DNA of 64,000 bases from Arcanobacterium haemolyticum DSM 20595. Its GTDB lineage: Bacteria > Actinomycetota > Actinomycetes > Actinomycetales > Actinomycetaceae. The position numbers were made by a program, and so were the translations under genes. This document shows positions 17,839 through 27,559 of this stretch, piece by piece. Each line of letters opens with the position of its first letter. Position 1 is the first letter of the stretch. The DNA lies in contig NC_014218.1 of the NCBI RefSeq assembly GCF_000092365.1, forward strand, positions 620,001 to 684,000, in the 5' to 3' direction. Under the pieces are notes generated by a model, which was given only the letters and a program-made list of their open reading frames with translations, did no database searches and was not told the DNA's origin.

Positions 17839-20800
17839 ATGGGCGCTACGTCTAGCCGCTATCCGCTCCACCGCGCAAACGATGTGGTGGCATCACCGAA
17901 TTTCCCAAGCCTCGAAGAAGACATTTTGGCTTACTGGGAAAAGGATGAAACATTCCAGGCCTCCATCGATCAGCGCGACGGCCGCGAATTTGTTTTCTAC
18001 GATGGCCCGCCATTCGCTAATGGCCTCCCACATTACGGTCACCTCCTCACCGGCTACGTGAAGGATCTGGTGGCACGCTACCAAACCCAGCGCGGCAACC
18101 GCGTGGAGCGCGTGTTCGGATGGGATACGCATGGCCTGCCAGCAGAACTTGAAGCCGAAAAGATCCTGGGCATCGAAGATAAATCCGAGATTGAAAAGCT
18201 CGGCATCGAAACCTTCAACGATGCGTGCCGTTCCTCCGTGATGAAGTACGCCTCCGAATGGAAGGAATACGTTACCCGTCAGGCGCGTTGGGTGAATTTT
18301 GACGGCGGTTACAAGACCCTCGATCCAACCTTTATGGAATCCGTGATCTGGTCTTTCAAGGCGCTCTACGATAAGGGTCTCGTGTACGAAGGCTACCGCG
18401 TTCTCCCGTACTGCTGGAACGATCAGACCCCACTATCGAACCACGAACTGAAGATGGACGACGACGTCTACCAGGACCGCCAAGATCAAACGGTTACTGT
18501 GGGCTTGCGTACCGAAACCGGCGAACTGGCCCTCATCTGGACAACCACGCCATGGACTTTGCCATCGAACTTGGCCATCGCAGTCGGTCCAACGATCGAT
18601 TACCTCGTGGTGGAACCAACTGAAGGTGACTTTGCCGGCGAACACGTGATCATTGGCCGTGATCGCCTGGCCGCCTATGCGAAGGAACTGGGCGAAGAAC
18701 CAATGATCCTACGCGAACTCAAGGGCTCCGAACTGGAAGGCCTGCGCTACGAACCAATCTTCGATTACTACTCACGCGAAGATGACGCCCCAGGCGCCAA
18801 CGCGTGGCAGGTTCGCTGTGCAGACTACGTGACCACCGAAGACGGCACCGGCCTGGTCCACATCGCCCCATACGGTGAAGACGATATGTTCGTACTCTCC
18901 GCAGCCGGGATCAACGTGATCGAACCTGTGGACGCTGGCGGTAAGTTCTTCGATATCGTCTCTGATTACGCAGGCACCCAGGTGTTCGATGCCAACCGCC
19001 CGATCATCAACGATCTGCGCGACGGCACCGGCCCGCTGGCCCGCCGCCCAGAAGCCGTACGCGCCCGCTTGATCCAAGAAAAGTCCTACGTCCACTCCTA
19101 CCCACATTGCTGGCGCTGCCGCAAGCCGCTGATCTACAAGCCCGTGACGTCGTGGTTCGTGGCCGTCACCCAATTCCGCGATCGTATGGTGGAACTCAAC
19201 CAGCAGATCACCTGGCAGCCAGAACACATCAAGGACGGCATCTTCGGCCACTGGCTGGAGGGCGCTCGCGATTGGTCGATTTCCCGCAACCGCTACTGGG
19301 GTACCCCGATCCCAGTGTGGAAGTCGGACAACCCAGCCTACCCACGCATTGACGTGTACGGTTCGTTTGAAGAATTGGAGCGCGATTTTGGCCGCCTTCC
19401 ACGTGGCCGCGATGGCGAACCGAACCTGCACCGCCCATTCATTGACGATCTGACTAGGCCAAACCCAGATGATCCTACGGGGCAGTCCACGATGCGACGC
19501 GTTACGGACATTCTTGACGTCTGGTTCGATTCCGGTTCGATGCCATACGCGCAGGTTCACTACCCGATGGAGAACCGTGATTGGTTTGAAAGCCACTACC
19601 CGGGCGATTTCATTGTGGAATACATTGGGCAGACTCGCGGTTGGTTCTACGTGATGCATGCGCTTGCTACGGCGTTGTTTGATAAGCCGGCGTTCACGTC
19701 ATGTATTTCTCACGGTATTGTGCTGGGTAACGATGGCCGTAAGGCATCGAAGTCTCTGCGTAACTACCCGGATCCGATGGAGATGTTCAATTCGTACGGT
19801 TCGGATGCTGTGCGCTGGATGCTCATGAGTTCGCCGGTGTTGCGTGGCGGCAACTTGGTTGTTGATGAGGCGAGTATCCGTGAAGCGGTGCGTCACGTTA
19901 TTTTGCCGATGTGGAACACCTGGTATTTCTACGCGCTGTACGCCGGCACGGTGAACAACGGCGAAGGTTACGTTTCGAAGGGCCTTACCTCCGAACCTAC
20001 TGACGTGATGGATCGTTACCTTCTGTCGCGTACTGCCATGTTGGTCAACCAGGTTCGCGAGTGCTTGGATGGCTTGGATATTCCGGCCGCTACCCAGGCG
20101 ATTCGTGGATACCTTGATTTGCTCACGAACTGGTATGTTCGTACATCGCGTGATCGTTTCTGGAATGAGGATACGCAGGCGTTCGATACGTTGTACACCG
20201 TGTTGGAAACGTTGATGCGTGTTGCGGCTCCGATGCTTCCGTTGGTTTCGGAGGAGATTTGGCGCGGGCTTACGGGTGGGCGTTCGGTTCATTTGACCGA
20301 TTACCCTGAAGCAGGCCCGATCGATACTGATTTGGTTGCGGTGATGGACGAAGTCCGTAACGTTGTGTCTGCTGCGCATTCGTTGCGTAAGGCTCACAAG
20401 CTTCGTGTTCGCCAGCCGTTGCGTACGCTCACCGTTGTGACGGATCTTGATTTGGCTCCATACACCGAGTTGATTAAGAGTGAAGTGAACGTGAAGGGCG
20501 TTCAGATTCAGTCTGCGTCCGAATCCGGTTTGGAAGTGTCTACCGATTTGGCCGTGTTGCCACGCGAGCTGGATCCGTCAGTTCGTAAGTTTACGTCTGC
20601 GTTGTTTAAGGCTGCGAAGTCTGGTGCGTGGGAAGAGATCGATGGTGGCGTGCGGATGCTTATTGAGCCTCCAGTGGAGTTGGCTCCGCATCAGTATGAA
20701 TTAACGACGTCGGTGTCCGCGGACGAAGGCTCGGTTGCGATGGTGTTGGCTTCCGGTGCGTTCGTGGTGCTCGATACCGTGCTGGATGCGGAACTGGAAG

Positions 20801-21018
20801 CGGAAGGCTACGCGCGTGACGTGATTCGTGCGGTTCAGGATCAGCGTAAGGCTGACGGTCTGCACGTGGCTGATCGGATTCGTTTGACTCTGACCGTTCC
20901 GGAAGAACACGTTGAGGCTGTTCAGACTCATCGCGAGATGATCATGGCGGAAACACTTGCGGTAGAATCTGAAGTTCTCACAGGTGACTTCACAGTCATG
21001 GTAGAAAAGGTGAACTAA
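17839..21018 (+). CDS. ileS: Isoleucine--tRNA ligase
   Basis: Class I synthetase charging tRNA-Ile. The start chosen is the ATG at 17839, seven bases after GAGGAG; an in-frame ATG at 17824 overlaps that site and is unlikely. HIGH is HYGH in [16 protein letters not shown], and the second signature reads KASKS ([14 protein letters not shown]) in place of KMSKS. The long form (1,059 residues) with HYGH is the eukaryote-like class seen in Actinobacteria, members of which can be tolerant to mupirocin (family knowledge, not tested here). Controlled by the T-box just upstream; folC begins directly after the stop. Confidence 0.96.
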   Translation: MGATSSRYPLHRANDVVASPNFPSLEEDILAYWEKDETFQASIDQRDGREFVFYDGPPFANGLPHYGHLLTGYVKDLVARYQTQRGNRVERVFGWDTHGLPAELEAEKILGIEDKSEIEKLGIETFNDACRSSVMKYASEWKEYVTRQARWVNFDGGYKTLDPTFMESVIWSFKALYDKGLVYEGYRVLPYCWNDQTPLSNHELKMDDDVYQDRQDQTVTVGLRTETGELALIWTTTPWTLPSNLAIAVGPTIDYLVVEPTEGDFAGEHVIIGRDRLAAYAKELGEEPMILRELKGSELEGLRYEPIFDYYSREDDAPGANAWQVRCADYVTTEDGTGLVHIAPYGEDDMFVLSAAGINVIEPVDAGGKFFDIVSDYAGTQVFDANRPIINDLRDGTGPLARRPEAVRARLIQEKSYVHSYPHCWRCRKPLIYKPVTSWFVAVTQFRDRMVELNQQITWQPEHIKDGIFGHWLEGARDWSISRNRYWGTPIPVWKSDNPAYPRIDVYGSFEELERDFGRLPRGRDGEPNLHRPFIDDLTRPNPDDPTGQSTMRRVTDILDVWFDSGSMPYAQVHYPMENRDWFESHYPGDFIVEYIGQTRGWFYVMHALATALFDKPAFTSCISHGIVLGNDGRKASKSLRNYPDPMEMFNSYGSDAVRWMLMSSPVLRGGNLVVDEASIREAVRHVILPMWNTWYFYALYAGTVNNGEGYVSKGLTSEPTDVMDRYLLSRTAMLVNQVRECLDGLDIPAATQAIRGYLDLLTNWYVRTSRDRFWNEDTQAFDTLYTVLETLMRVAAPMLPLVSEEIWRGLTGGRSVHLTDYPEAGPIDTDLVAVMDEVRNVVSAAHSLRKAHKLRVRQPLRTLTVVTDLDLAPYTELIKSEVNVKGVQIQSASESGLEVSTDLAVLPRELDPSVRKFTSALFKAAKSGAWEEIDGGVRMLIEPPVELAPHQYELTTSVSADEGSVAMVLASGAFVVLDTVLDAELEAEGYARDVIRAVQDQRKADGLHVADRIRLTLTVPEEHVEAVQTHREMIMAETLAVESEVLTGDFTVMVEKVN

Positions 21019-22536
21019 ATGAATGATGCTCTGGATTCGGCTCCTACGCCGGAAGAAGTTGACGAAACAAGCGAAGCGTTGGCTGCGCTGTTTGCCTCGC
21101 CCTTGTTCGCGGGGCCGGATCCGAGCATCGTTTCGGATGTGAAGAGTTCGGAAGAAATCGAAACGGCTCAATGGGTGGAAGAATCTGAGGTTCATGCGCA
21201 GGTGGCCGCGATTTATGCGGCGATTGTGGCGCGTGCTCCAGAACATAAGATTCAGCCATCGTTGGATCGGGTGCGCCGCGCACTTGATTTGATGGGCAAT
21301 CCGCAAGAATCCTTCCGGGTCATTCACATCACGGGCACGAATGGTAAAACGTCCACGGCGCGCATGGTTGAAGCCCTGTTACGTGAACGCGGCCTGCGTA
21401 CTGGCCGTTTTACCTCACCTCACTTGAGTAACGTGCGCGAACGTATGTCGATTGATGGCGCTGCGATTACTGCTACTGATTTTGTGCAGACGTGGGAAGA
21501 TGTGGCGCCGTTTATCGAGATGGTTGATAACGAATCAACTGCCGCTGGCGGCCCACGGATGTCTTTCTTTGAAGTGTTTACCGTGATGGCGTATTCGGCT
21601 TTTGCGATGGCTCCTGTGGATGTTGCCGTTATAGAAGTAGGAATGGGCGGCCGTTGGGATGCCACGAACGTGATTGACGCAGATGTTGCCGTGATCATGC
21701 CAATTTCGCACGATCATGAAAAGTGGCTGGGGCATGAACTGGCCGATATCGCGTTTGAAAAGCTCGGTATTGTGAAGCCAGGCTCCACGCTGGTGTTGGC
21801 GCCTCAAGATCCGGATGTGCGTGCGATGGCATACGAACACGCACATCGAGTCCACGCTACTGTGGTAGAAAACTTTGACGTGCTGAGCCACGAAGCCGCT
21901 GTTGGCGGCCAGCTCATTTCGGTACGTACTCCGGCTGCGGTGTATGATGACGTCCCGCTGGCCATGCTCGGTTCCTACCAAGCTCACAATGCGGCTGCTG
22001 CCCTGACTGCAGTTGAGGCGTTCTTCGGTGGGGCAGCACTGAATGGTGACGTGGTTGAACACGCCCTCATGTCCACATCCTCTCCAGGCCGTTTGGAAGT
22101 TGTCAAGTCCTCTCCGCTGATTATTGTGGACGCGGCCCACAACCCTGCCGGCGCGAAGGTTACTCGCGAAGGTTTGGAAGAATACTTCCCTGGCCCGCGT
22201 GTTGCCGTGTTCAGCGCGATGGCTGATAAGGACGTGGAAGGTATCCTCACAGAACTTGAACCTGCCTTTGCCGGAATCGTTGTGACGGAAATGCCTGGCG
22301 ATCGTGCCATGGATATTGAGGATCTGCAAGAGATCGCCACCGATATTTTCGGTGAAGATCGCGTGCGGGTAGAAACTGAATTGTTGGATGCGATCGCGGT
22401 TGCGGTGGACATGGCTGAAACTGTGGATCCGGATGCGATTGCTCCAGCATCCGTGACTATTTTGGGTTCGATCATGTTGGGCGGGCGAGCGCGTGAACTT
22501 CTCGGTGCAGCCGCAGTGGATTCGGGGTTAAACTGA
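21019..22536 (+). CDS. folC: Bifunctional folylpolyglutamate/dihydrofolate synthase
   Basis: Adds glutamate to dihydropteroate and to folates in the cytoplasm. The Mur-ligase-like ATP site is HITGTNGKTSTARMVEALLR, followed by GRFTSPHLSNVRERM, and the C-terminal domain begins around VVDAAHNPAGAKV. An acidic N-terminal extension of about 65 residues precedes the conserved core. The ATG abuts the ileS stop, so the two are translationally linked. Overlaps ndk by one base (TGATG). Confidence 0.94.
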   Translation: MNDALDSAPTPEEVDETSEALAALFASPLFAGPDPSIVSDVKSSEEIETAQWVEESEVHAQVAAIYAAIVARAPEHKIQPSLDRVRRALDLMGNPQESFRVIHITGTNGKTSTARMVEALLRERGLRTGRFTSPHLSNVRERMSIDGAAITATDFVQTWEDVAPFIEMVDNESTAAGGPRMSFFEVFTVMAYSAFAMAPVDVAVIEVGMGGRWDATNVIDADVAVIMPISHDHEKWLGHELADIAFEKLGIVKPGSTLVLAPQDPDVRAMAYEHAHRVHATVVENFDVLSHEAAVGGQLISVRTPAAVYDDVPLAMLGSYQAHNAAAALTAVEAFFGGAALNGDVVEHALMSTSSPGRLEVVKSSPLIIVDAAHNPAGAKVTREGLEEYFPGPRVAVFSAMADKDVEGILTELEPAFAGIVVTEMPGDRAMDIEDLQEIATDIFGEDRVRVETELLDAIAVAVDMAETVDPDAIAPASVTILGSIMLGGRARELLGAAAVDSGLN

Positions 22537-22952
22537 TGACTATGAAACAACAGACTCTCATTTTGGTGAAGCCCGATGGTGTGCGCCGCCACCTCACTGG
22601 GCAGATCTTGGCTCGTATCGAGGCCAAGGGGTACACAATCGAATCTATGCGTATGCTTACCGCATCTGAAGAACAGTTGGCTGCCCACTACCACGAACAC
22701 GTGGATAAGCCGTTCTATCCAGGAATCGTTAGATACATGACCTCCGGTCCGATCGTTGCCGCTGTGATCAGCGGATACCGCGTGATCGAAGGCGTGCGTT
22801 CGCTCAGCGGAGCAACCGATCCAACTGTGGCTGCACCAGGAACGATTCGTGGTGATTTCGGATGCGATACCGGATCTGACGCCATCGAAAATCTCATCCA
22901 CTCATCTGATTCTCCCGAATCGGCCGAACACGAAATTCATGTGTGGTTCTAA
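22536..22952 (+). CDS. ndk: Nucleoside diphosphate kinase
   Basis: Transfers the gamma phosphate between nucleoside triphosphates and diphosphates through a phosphohistidine. The N-terminus TLILVKPDGVRR and the active-site histidine in ENLIHSSDSPESAEHEI are canonical. Length 138 residues. Starts within the folC stop (TGATG) and its own TAA shares a base with the start of dhaL, so the three genes form a tightly coupled run. Confidence 0.96.
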   Translation: MTMKQQTLILVKPDGVRRHLTGQILARIEAKGYTIESMRMLTASEEQLAAHYHEHVDKPFYPGIVRYMTSGPIVAAVISGYRVIEGVRSLSGATDPTVAAPGTIRGDFGCDTGSDAIENLIHSSDSPESAEHEIHVWF

Positions 22953-23560
22953 TGTGGGCACGGATGTGGGCATACCGCGCAGCACACCAGATCACTGAGA
23001 ATCGCGAATTCCTTATTGGTTTGGATCGCGCAATCGGAGATGCCGATCATGGCGAAAACCTGGATCGCGGATTCCGTGCGGTTGTGGACTACCTGGATGG
23101 GAACGAAGAATCGCATGCAGATGCGATTCTTCGTGGAGTCGGGTTTACGCTCATCTCTAATGTTGGTGGAGCTTCCGGGCCGTTGTACGGTTCGGCGTTC
23201 ATCAGAATGGCAGATGTGGCAGCGGACGATCTGACTCCTGCCGTTGTGGCATCAATGCTTGATCGTGGCGTGGCCGCGATTCAGGCTCGCGGCCACGCCC
23301 AGGCAGGGGAGAAGACCATGGTTGATGTGTGGCTTCCGGTGGCAGACGCCGTGAATGACGCTGTTGATCAGGGGGCCGATATGGCCGTGATCTGCGATGT
23401 TCTAGCAGAAACGGCCACGGCCGCTGCACAGGCAACCGCGCCAATGATCGCCACTAAGGGCCGTGCGTCCTATCTTGGGGAGCGCACGATCGGCCATGTA
23501 GATCCAGGCGCCGCCTCATCTAGCCTTATCCTTCAGGCGTTGCTTGACTGTGTAGAGTAA
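22952..23560 (+). CDS. dhaL: DhaL-family dihydroxyacetone kinase ADP-binding subunit
   Basis: All-helical nucleotide-binding subunit that in the PTS-dependent kinase works with DhaK (substrate binding) and DhaM. The metal and nucleotide motif GLDRAIGDADHGENLDRGF is present near the N-terminus, with the second signature GGASGPLYGSAF and a C-terminal HVDPGAASS. The ATG at 22952 shares its A with the ndk stop TAA; 202 residues, the normal length. No dhaK or dhaM is adjacent, which makes this copy an orphan in the window. Confidence 0.85.
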   Translation: MWARMWAYRAAHQITENREFLIGLDRAIGDADHGENLDRGFRAVVDYLDGNEESHADAILRGVGFTLISNVGGASGPLYGSAFIRMADVAADDLTPAVVASMLDRGVAAIQARGHAQAGEKTMVDVWLPVADAVNDAVDQGADMAVICDVLAETATAAAQATAPMIATKGRASYLGERTIGHVDPGAASSSLILQALLDCVE

Positions 23561-23565
23561 AAGAC

Positions 23566-26500
23566 GTGCACCTCAAAACCCTCACACTTCGTGGTTTCAA
23601 ATCGTTTGCATCACAGACCACGCTCCACTTCGAACCAGGAATCAACTGCGTTGTGGGCCCGAACGGATCGGGCAAATCTAACGTGGTTGATGCCCTGGCG
23701 TGGGTGATGGGTGAACAAGGAGCAAAGAACCTGCGCGGTGGGAACATGGCAGATGTGATCTTCGCAGGAACCGCCTCCCGCCAAGCATTGGGCCGTGCCG
23801 AAGTATCGTTGACCATCGATAATTCAGACGGCCAACTTCCTATTGATTATTCCGAAGTGACGATCACCCGTACTCTCTTCCGCGCGGGCGGATCTGAGTA
23901 TGCGATCAACGGAAACACCTGCCGGTTACTCGATATCCAAGAGTTGCTATCTGACACGGGTATGGGACGGCAGATGCACGTCATTATCGGGCAAGGCCGG
24001 CTCGATCATGTACTCACTGCGACTCCAGAAGAACGCCGTACCTTTATTGAAGAGGCTGCCGGGGTGCTCAAGCACCGTCGTCGTAAAGAAAAAGCACTCT
24101 CCAAACTGGAGTCAATGCAAGCAAACTTGACTAGAATCGACGATCTCGCGGCGGAACTGCGACGGCAATTGGGGCCGCTCGCGCGCCAAGCCGCCACAGC
24201 ACGCCGGGCGCAAGCTATCCAACAAACTGTATTTGATGCAAAAGCCCGCCTTCTTGCTGACGATCTGGCACAACTCAACGCGCGGCTCGCAACGCAAACT
24301 GCGAACGATTCCACGATCGATTCGCAACGCGAAGCCGCCGCAACTGCCGTTACCCAGGCGCGGGCGGACGTTGAACGATGCGAACGTGACCTGGCCGTAC
24401 TCACTCCGAAACTCGCGAATCTGAACGATACGTGGCAAGAAGCAACGGCGCTTGCTGAACGTTACTCATCGCTCTGCGCACTGGCGGAAGAACGCTACCG
24501 TTCGCTCATCCACGCCGCTACACCACAGCACCGTGGCGAATCACCGGATTCCTTGCGGGAACGGGCACGAACCGCGCGGGCTGAGGAAGAACAACTCCGT
24601 GCAGCGGTTCAGCAGGCACACGATGCTCTTTCTGCCGCAATCACCGCACGTGAAGACGCCGAAAGTACCCAACGCACGTGCGATCACGAACTTGCCGTCC
24701 ACAATCGAGCCGTGGCAGACCGGCGCGAAACAATCGCCAGAATCGGCGGAAAAATCGCTACCGTCACCTCGAAAATCGAGGTGCTCGAATCAGAACGGAT
24801 CCGCACTACCCAGGCTGTCACGGCCGCAAAGGAACGTGCCACCAGCACAGAAAATCAGATAAACGCGCTCGAACGCGAAGCTGGGGGAGCACCAGACGAT
24901 TCGCTCGAAACCCGAAGTGAAGCCGCAGCCCACGCGCTCGCCACAGCGAAGGCTGAACTCGATAAGGCGCGCGCGGAACTCACGGCCGCTCAAGCGAACA
25001 CCATAACCTGGCGAACCAAAGCAGAAACACTGCAGCTTTCACTCGCGCCAGAAGATGCCACCGCCTGGGTAATCGAAACCCAACCAGGGATTCGGGGGCT
25101 CGTACGTGATTCCATTAGAATCGAACCCGGATGGGAAGCAGGAATCGAAACCGCTATGGCGGGAATTGCAGACGGCGCAATTATCGACGATATCGACCTG
25201 GCGATCGATGCCATCCGAAACGCGCGTGAACGTGGCGCCGGGCATGTGGAGTTCCTTGTAGGAACCGCAGACGGTGAGGGGAACGAAAACACTACAGCGA
25301 TTATTGAAGCCGCTGGGGTAGAGGCCAGCGAAGCGCGATCAGCACAGGGGCTTATCCTGGGTGAAAACCAGGTGGCGCAGGCGCTACGTGCGTTGCTACA
25401 TGACACGATTATTGTGCGCGATTTGGGCGTGGCTCGACGTGTTCTGCGGGCTGGAGCACAGCGCGTCGCAACCGTGAACGGCGATCTCTTCACCCCAACC
25501 AGTGCACGCGGCGGCGAAGCAGAGCACAGTGCACTGCTAGCCAAACAAGCCCTCTATGACGACGCCACCCGGCAAGCAGCCACCGCCGAAGAAAATGAAA
25601 CCCGCGCCCAGGAACACGTTGCCCGTGCGATTGCAGCTCAAGAAACCGCGCAAACCGCCTACGATCACGTAGCCGCCCAACTCACCGCACGCGATTCGCG
25701 AGTTGCGGCCATCACGGCGCAACTCGGCGTGCTTCGCCAGAGCGCGGCTGCCGCGCGTGCTGACGAAGCACGAGCCAATGAACGGCTTGACCGCATCAGC
25801 GATGACCACACCGCGCTACGCGCCCAACAGAAACTGCTCCAAGCAGAATATGATCTGTACGCTGAACAGCCAGATGATGCGGATACAAACCTTCGCGTAT
25901 TCAACCAGCGGCGCGACTTAGCACACCAAGCCACCATCGTCGCCCGCAGTGCCGAAACCGAAGCACGCCTAACTCTTCGCACCCATGAAGAACGGCTCCG
26001 GGCGATCGCCGGCCGTGCAGATGCCCTTGACAACACAGCCACCAACATCGAACACCGAATCGCCCAAGAACAACGCGCCGCCCAACGCCGCAAAGAAGCC
26101 GCGCAGATCGCCCACAACGTGCACGAAATCGCAGAGCGCGCGGCGGAGGCGAGTAGGCGCGTCGTTACTGAACTTACCGACGAACGTGCCGAATGTGGGC
26201 GCGCCCACGCCCAACGTGAAGCCGATATTGTGGCCGCGCGGAAAACGCTAGAAAAGGCGCTCGCAGATCAACGGTACCTTGACGATCGCCGCCACCAACA
26301 CGAACTACTGCTTGCAGAAATCACCCTCACCTACAAACAACTGGCAGATTCGGCGCTGTCTGAAACCGGCATGGAAGCAGCCACACTCATTGAGGAATAC
26401 GGGCCACACCGCATGGTTCCCGACACGGACGGTGACGAACCAACAAGCCGGCCGTACGTGCGCGCTGAACAAGAAAAACGGCTGGCGCGATCCGAACGCG

Positions 26501-27120
26501 ATTTGGCACGCCTTGGAAAAATCAACCCGCTTGCGCTTGAAGAACACGCCGCGCTAGAAGAACGCCAACGCTACCTCTCCGAACAACTCGCTGACCTGCG
26601 CCAATCCCGCTCCGATTTGCTGACGATCGTGAAAGATATTGACGCGCGAGTACACGAGGTAATGACGTCCGCGTTCGCAGACGTGGCCGAACAATTCACC
26701 GTGATTTTCGCACGGCTCTTCCCAGGCGGCGAAGGAAAACTCGTGCTCACCGATCCTGAATCGATCCTCACCACCGGAATTGACATCGAAGCCCGCCCGC
26801 CAGGAAAACGCGTGAAACGGCTGTCCCTGTTGTCCGGCGGCGAACGCTCCCTCACCGCGGTGGCGTTCCTGATCGCGATTTTCATGGCGCGCCCATCGCC
26901 GTTCTACGTCATGGACGAAGTGGAAGCCGCACTGGACGACGTGAATTTGCAACGTCTACTCGGCATCTTCTCCGACCTGAAGCACACATCACAGTTGCTC
27001 GTGATCACGCACCACAAACGCACCATGGAAATCGCCGACGCACTTTACGGCGTGGCCATGCGCGAAAGTGGCGTCACCTCAGTTATTTCCCAGCGGATCG
27101 ACGACGTTCAGCCAACCTAA
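23566..27120 (+). CDS. smc: Chromosome segregation protein SMC
   Basis: Condensin ATPase that compacts and segregates chromosomes with ScpA and ScpB. The N-terminal Walker A half is VVGPNGSGKSNVVDALAWVM; two long Ala/Glu/Arg-rich coiled coils flank a hinge at about residues 500-650; the C-terminal head carries LLSGGERSLTAVAFL and Walker B YVMDEVEAALDDVN. Length 1,184 residues is normal. The start is GTG, five bases after the dhaL stop. The ftsY-ffh pair downstream is the usual arrangement. Confidence 0.96.
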   Translation: MHLKTLTLRGFKSFASQTTLHFEPGINCVVGPNGSGKSNVVDALAWVMGEQGAKNLRGGNMADVIFAGTASRQALGRAEVSLTIDNSDGQLPIDYSEVTITRTLFRAGGSEYAINGNTCRLLDIQELLSDTGMGRQMHVIIGQGRLDHVLTATPEERRTFIEEAAGVLKHRRRKEKALSKLESMQANLTRIDDLAAELRRQLGPLARQAATARRAQAIQQTVFDAKARLLADDLAQLNARLATQTANDSTIDSQREAAATAVTQARADVERCERDLAVLTPKLANLNDTWQEATALAERYSSLCALAEERYRSLIHAATPQHRGESPDSLRERARTARAEEEQLRAAVQQAHDALSAAITAREDAESTQRTCDHELAVHNRAVADRRETIARIGGKIATVTSKIEVLESERIRTTQAVTAAKERATSTENQINALEREAGGAPDDSLETRSEAAAHALATAKAELDKARAELTAAQANTITWRTKAETLQLSLAPEDATAWVIETQPGIRGLVRDSIRIEPGWEAGIETAMAGIADGAIIDDIDLAIDAIRNARERGAGHVEFLVGTADGEGNENTTAIIEAAGVEASEARSAQGLILGENQVAQALRALLHDTIIVRDLGVARRVLRAGAQRVATVNGDLFTPTSARGGEAEHSALLAKQALYDDATRQAATAEENETRAQEHVARAIAAQETAQTAYDHVAAQLTARDSRVAAITAQLGVLRQSAAAARADEARANERLDRISDDHTALRAQQKLLQAEYDLYAEQPDDADTNLRVFNQRRDLAHQATIVARSAETEARLTLRTHEERLRAIAGRADALDNTATNIEHRIAQEQRAAQRRKEAAQIAHNVHEIAERAAEASRRVVTELTDERAECGRAHAQREADIVAARKTLEKALADQRYLDDRRHQHELLLAEITLTYKQLADSALSETGMEAATLIEEYGPHRMVPDTDGDEPTSRPYVRAEQEKRLARSERDLARLGKINPLALEEHAALEERQRYLSEQLADLRQSRSDLLTIVKDIDARVHEVMTSAFADVAEQFTVIFARLFPGGEGKLVLTDPESILTTGIDIEARPPGKRVKRLSLLSGGERSLTAVAFLIAIFMARPSPFYVMDEVEAALDDVNLQRLLGIFSDLKHTSQLLVITHHKRTMEIADALYGVAMRESGVTSVISQRIDDVQPT

Positions 27121-27183
27121 CTGTGACTGACGAAATAGCGTCAGCTATGCGAATTTTGGGGAGAATACGGGCACACTAGAGGT

Positions 27184-27522
27184 GTGTGGTTATCGTTGAT
27201 TGTTTTGTGTGTTCTGTTATTGTGCGCAGTTGGCGTGATTTCGCTGGTAGCGCGCCGTAGTCTCTCTGAAGGCTTCGTGGAATCTTACGTAGATTCCGTG
27301 AAAGCCTACCGTGCTGACCGGTTAGGAACGAAAGAGTTCGACGTCGAGCATCGTGACGTTTCGTTAAACGACGTTTTTTCTACGTTTGCCCCGTTCGACG
27401 GTGAAGCCTACGTAACCCCAGATGAACTCAATGCTGCCGTGTCGGATATCGCCACTGCGCCTGGTGCTGCGCAGGTAAAACGCGTTGCTGATCTTTTAAA
27501 GAAAGAACATCACGCCGCCTAA
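27184..27522 (+). CDS. Small membrane-anchored protein of unknown function
   Basis: 112 residues: one N-terminal transmembrane helix (LIVLCVLLLCAVGVISLV) then a soluble domain with acidic and mixed helices ending in KRVADLLKKEHHAA. The start is GTG with only a short AGAGG before it. It is wedged between smc and ftsY, both of which concern the membrane or chromosome, but nothing in the sequence identifies a role. I do not recognise the family. Confidence 0.65.
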   Translation: MWLSLIVLCVLLLCAVGVISLVARRSLSEGFVESYVDSVKAYRADRLGTKEFDVEHRDVSLNDVFSTFAPFDGEAYVTPDELNAAVSDIATAPGAAQVKRVADLLKKEHHAA

Positions 27523-27559
27523 AGTTTATTTTTCCGCGATTCTAAGGGAAGATTGACAG

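Noticed and set aside
19699-20397. 232-residue antisense open frame within ileS
   Set aside because: A shadow of the synthetase, with composition typical of a reversed codon frame.
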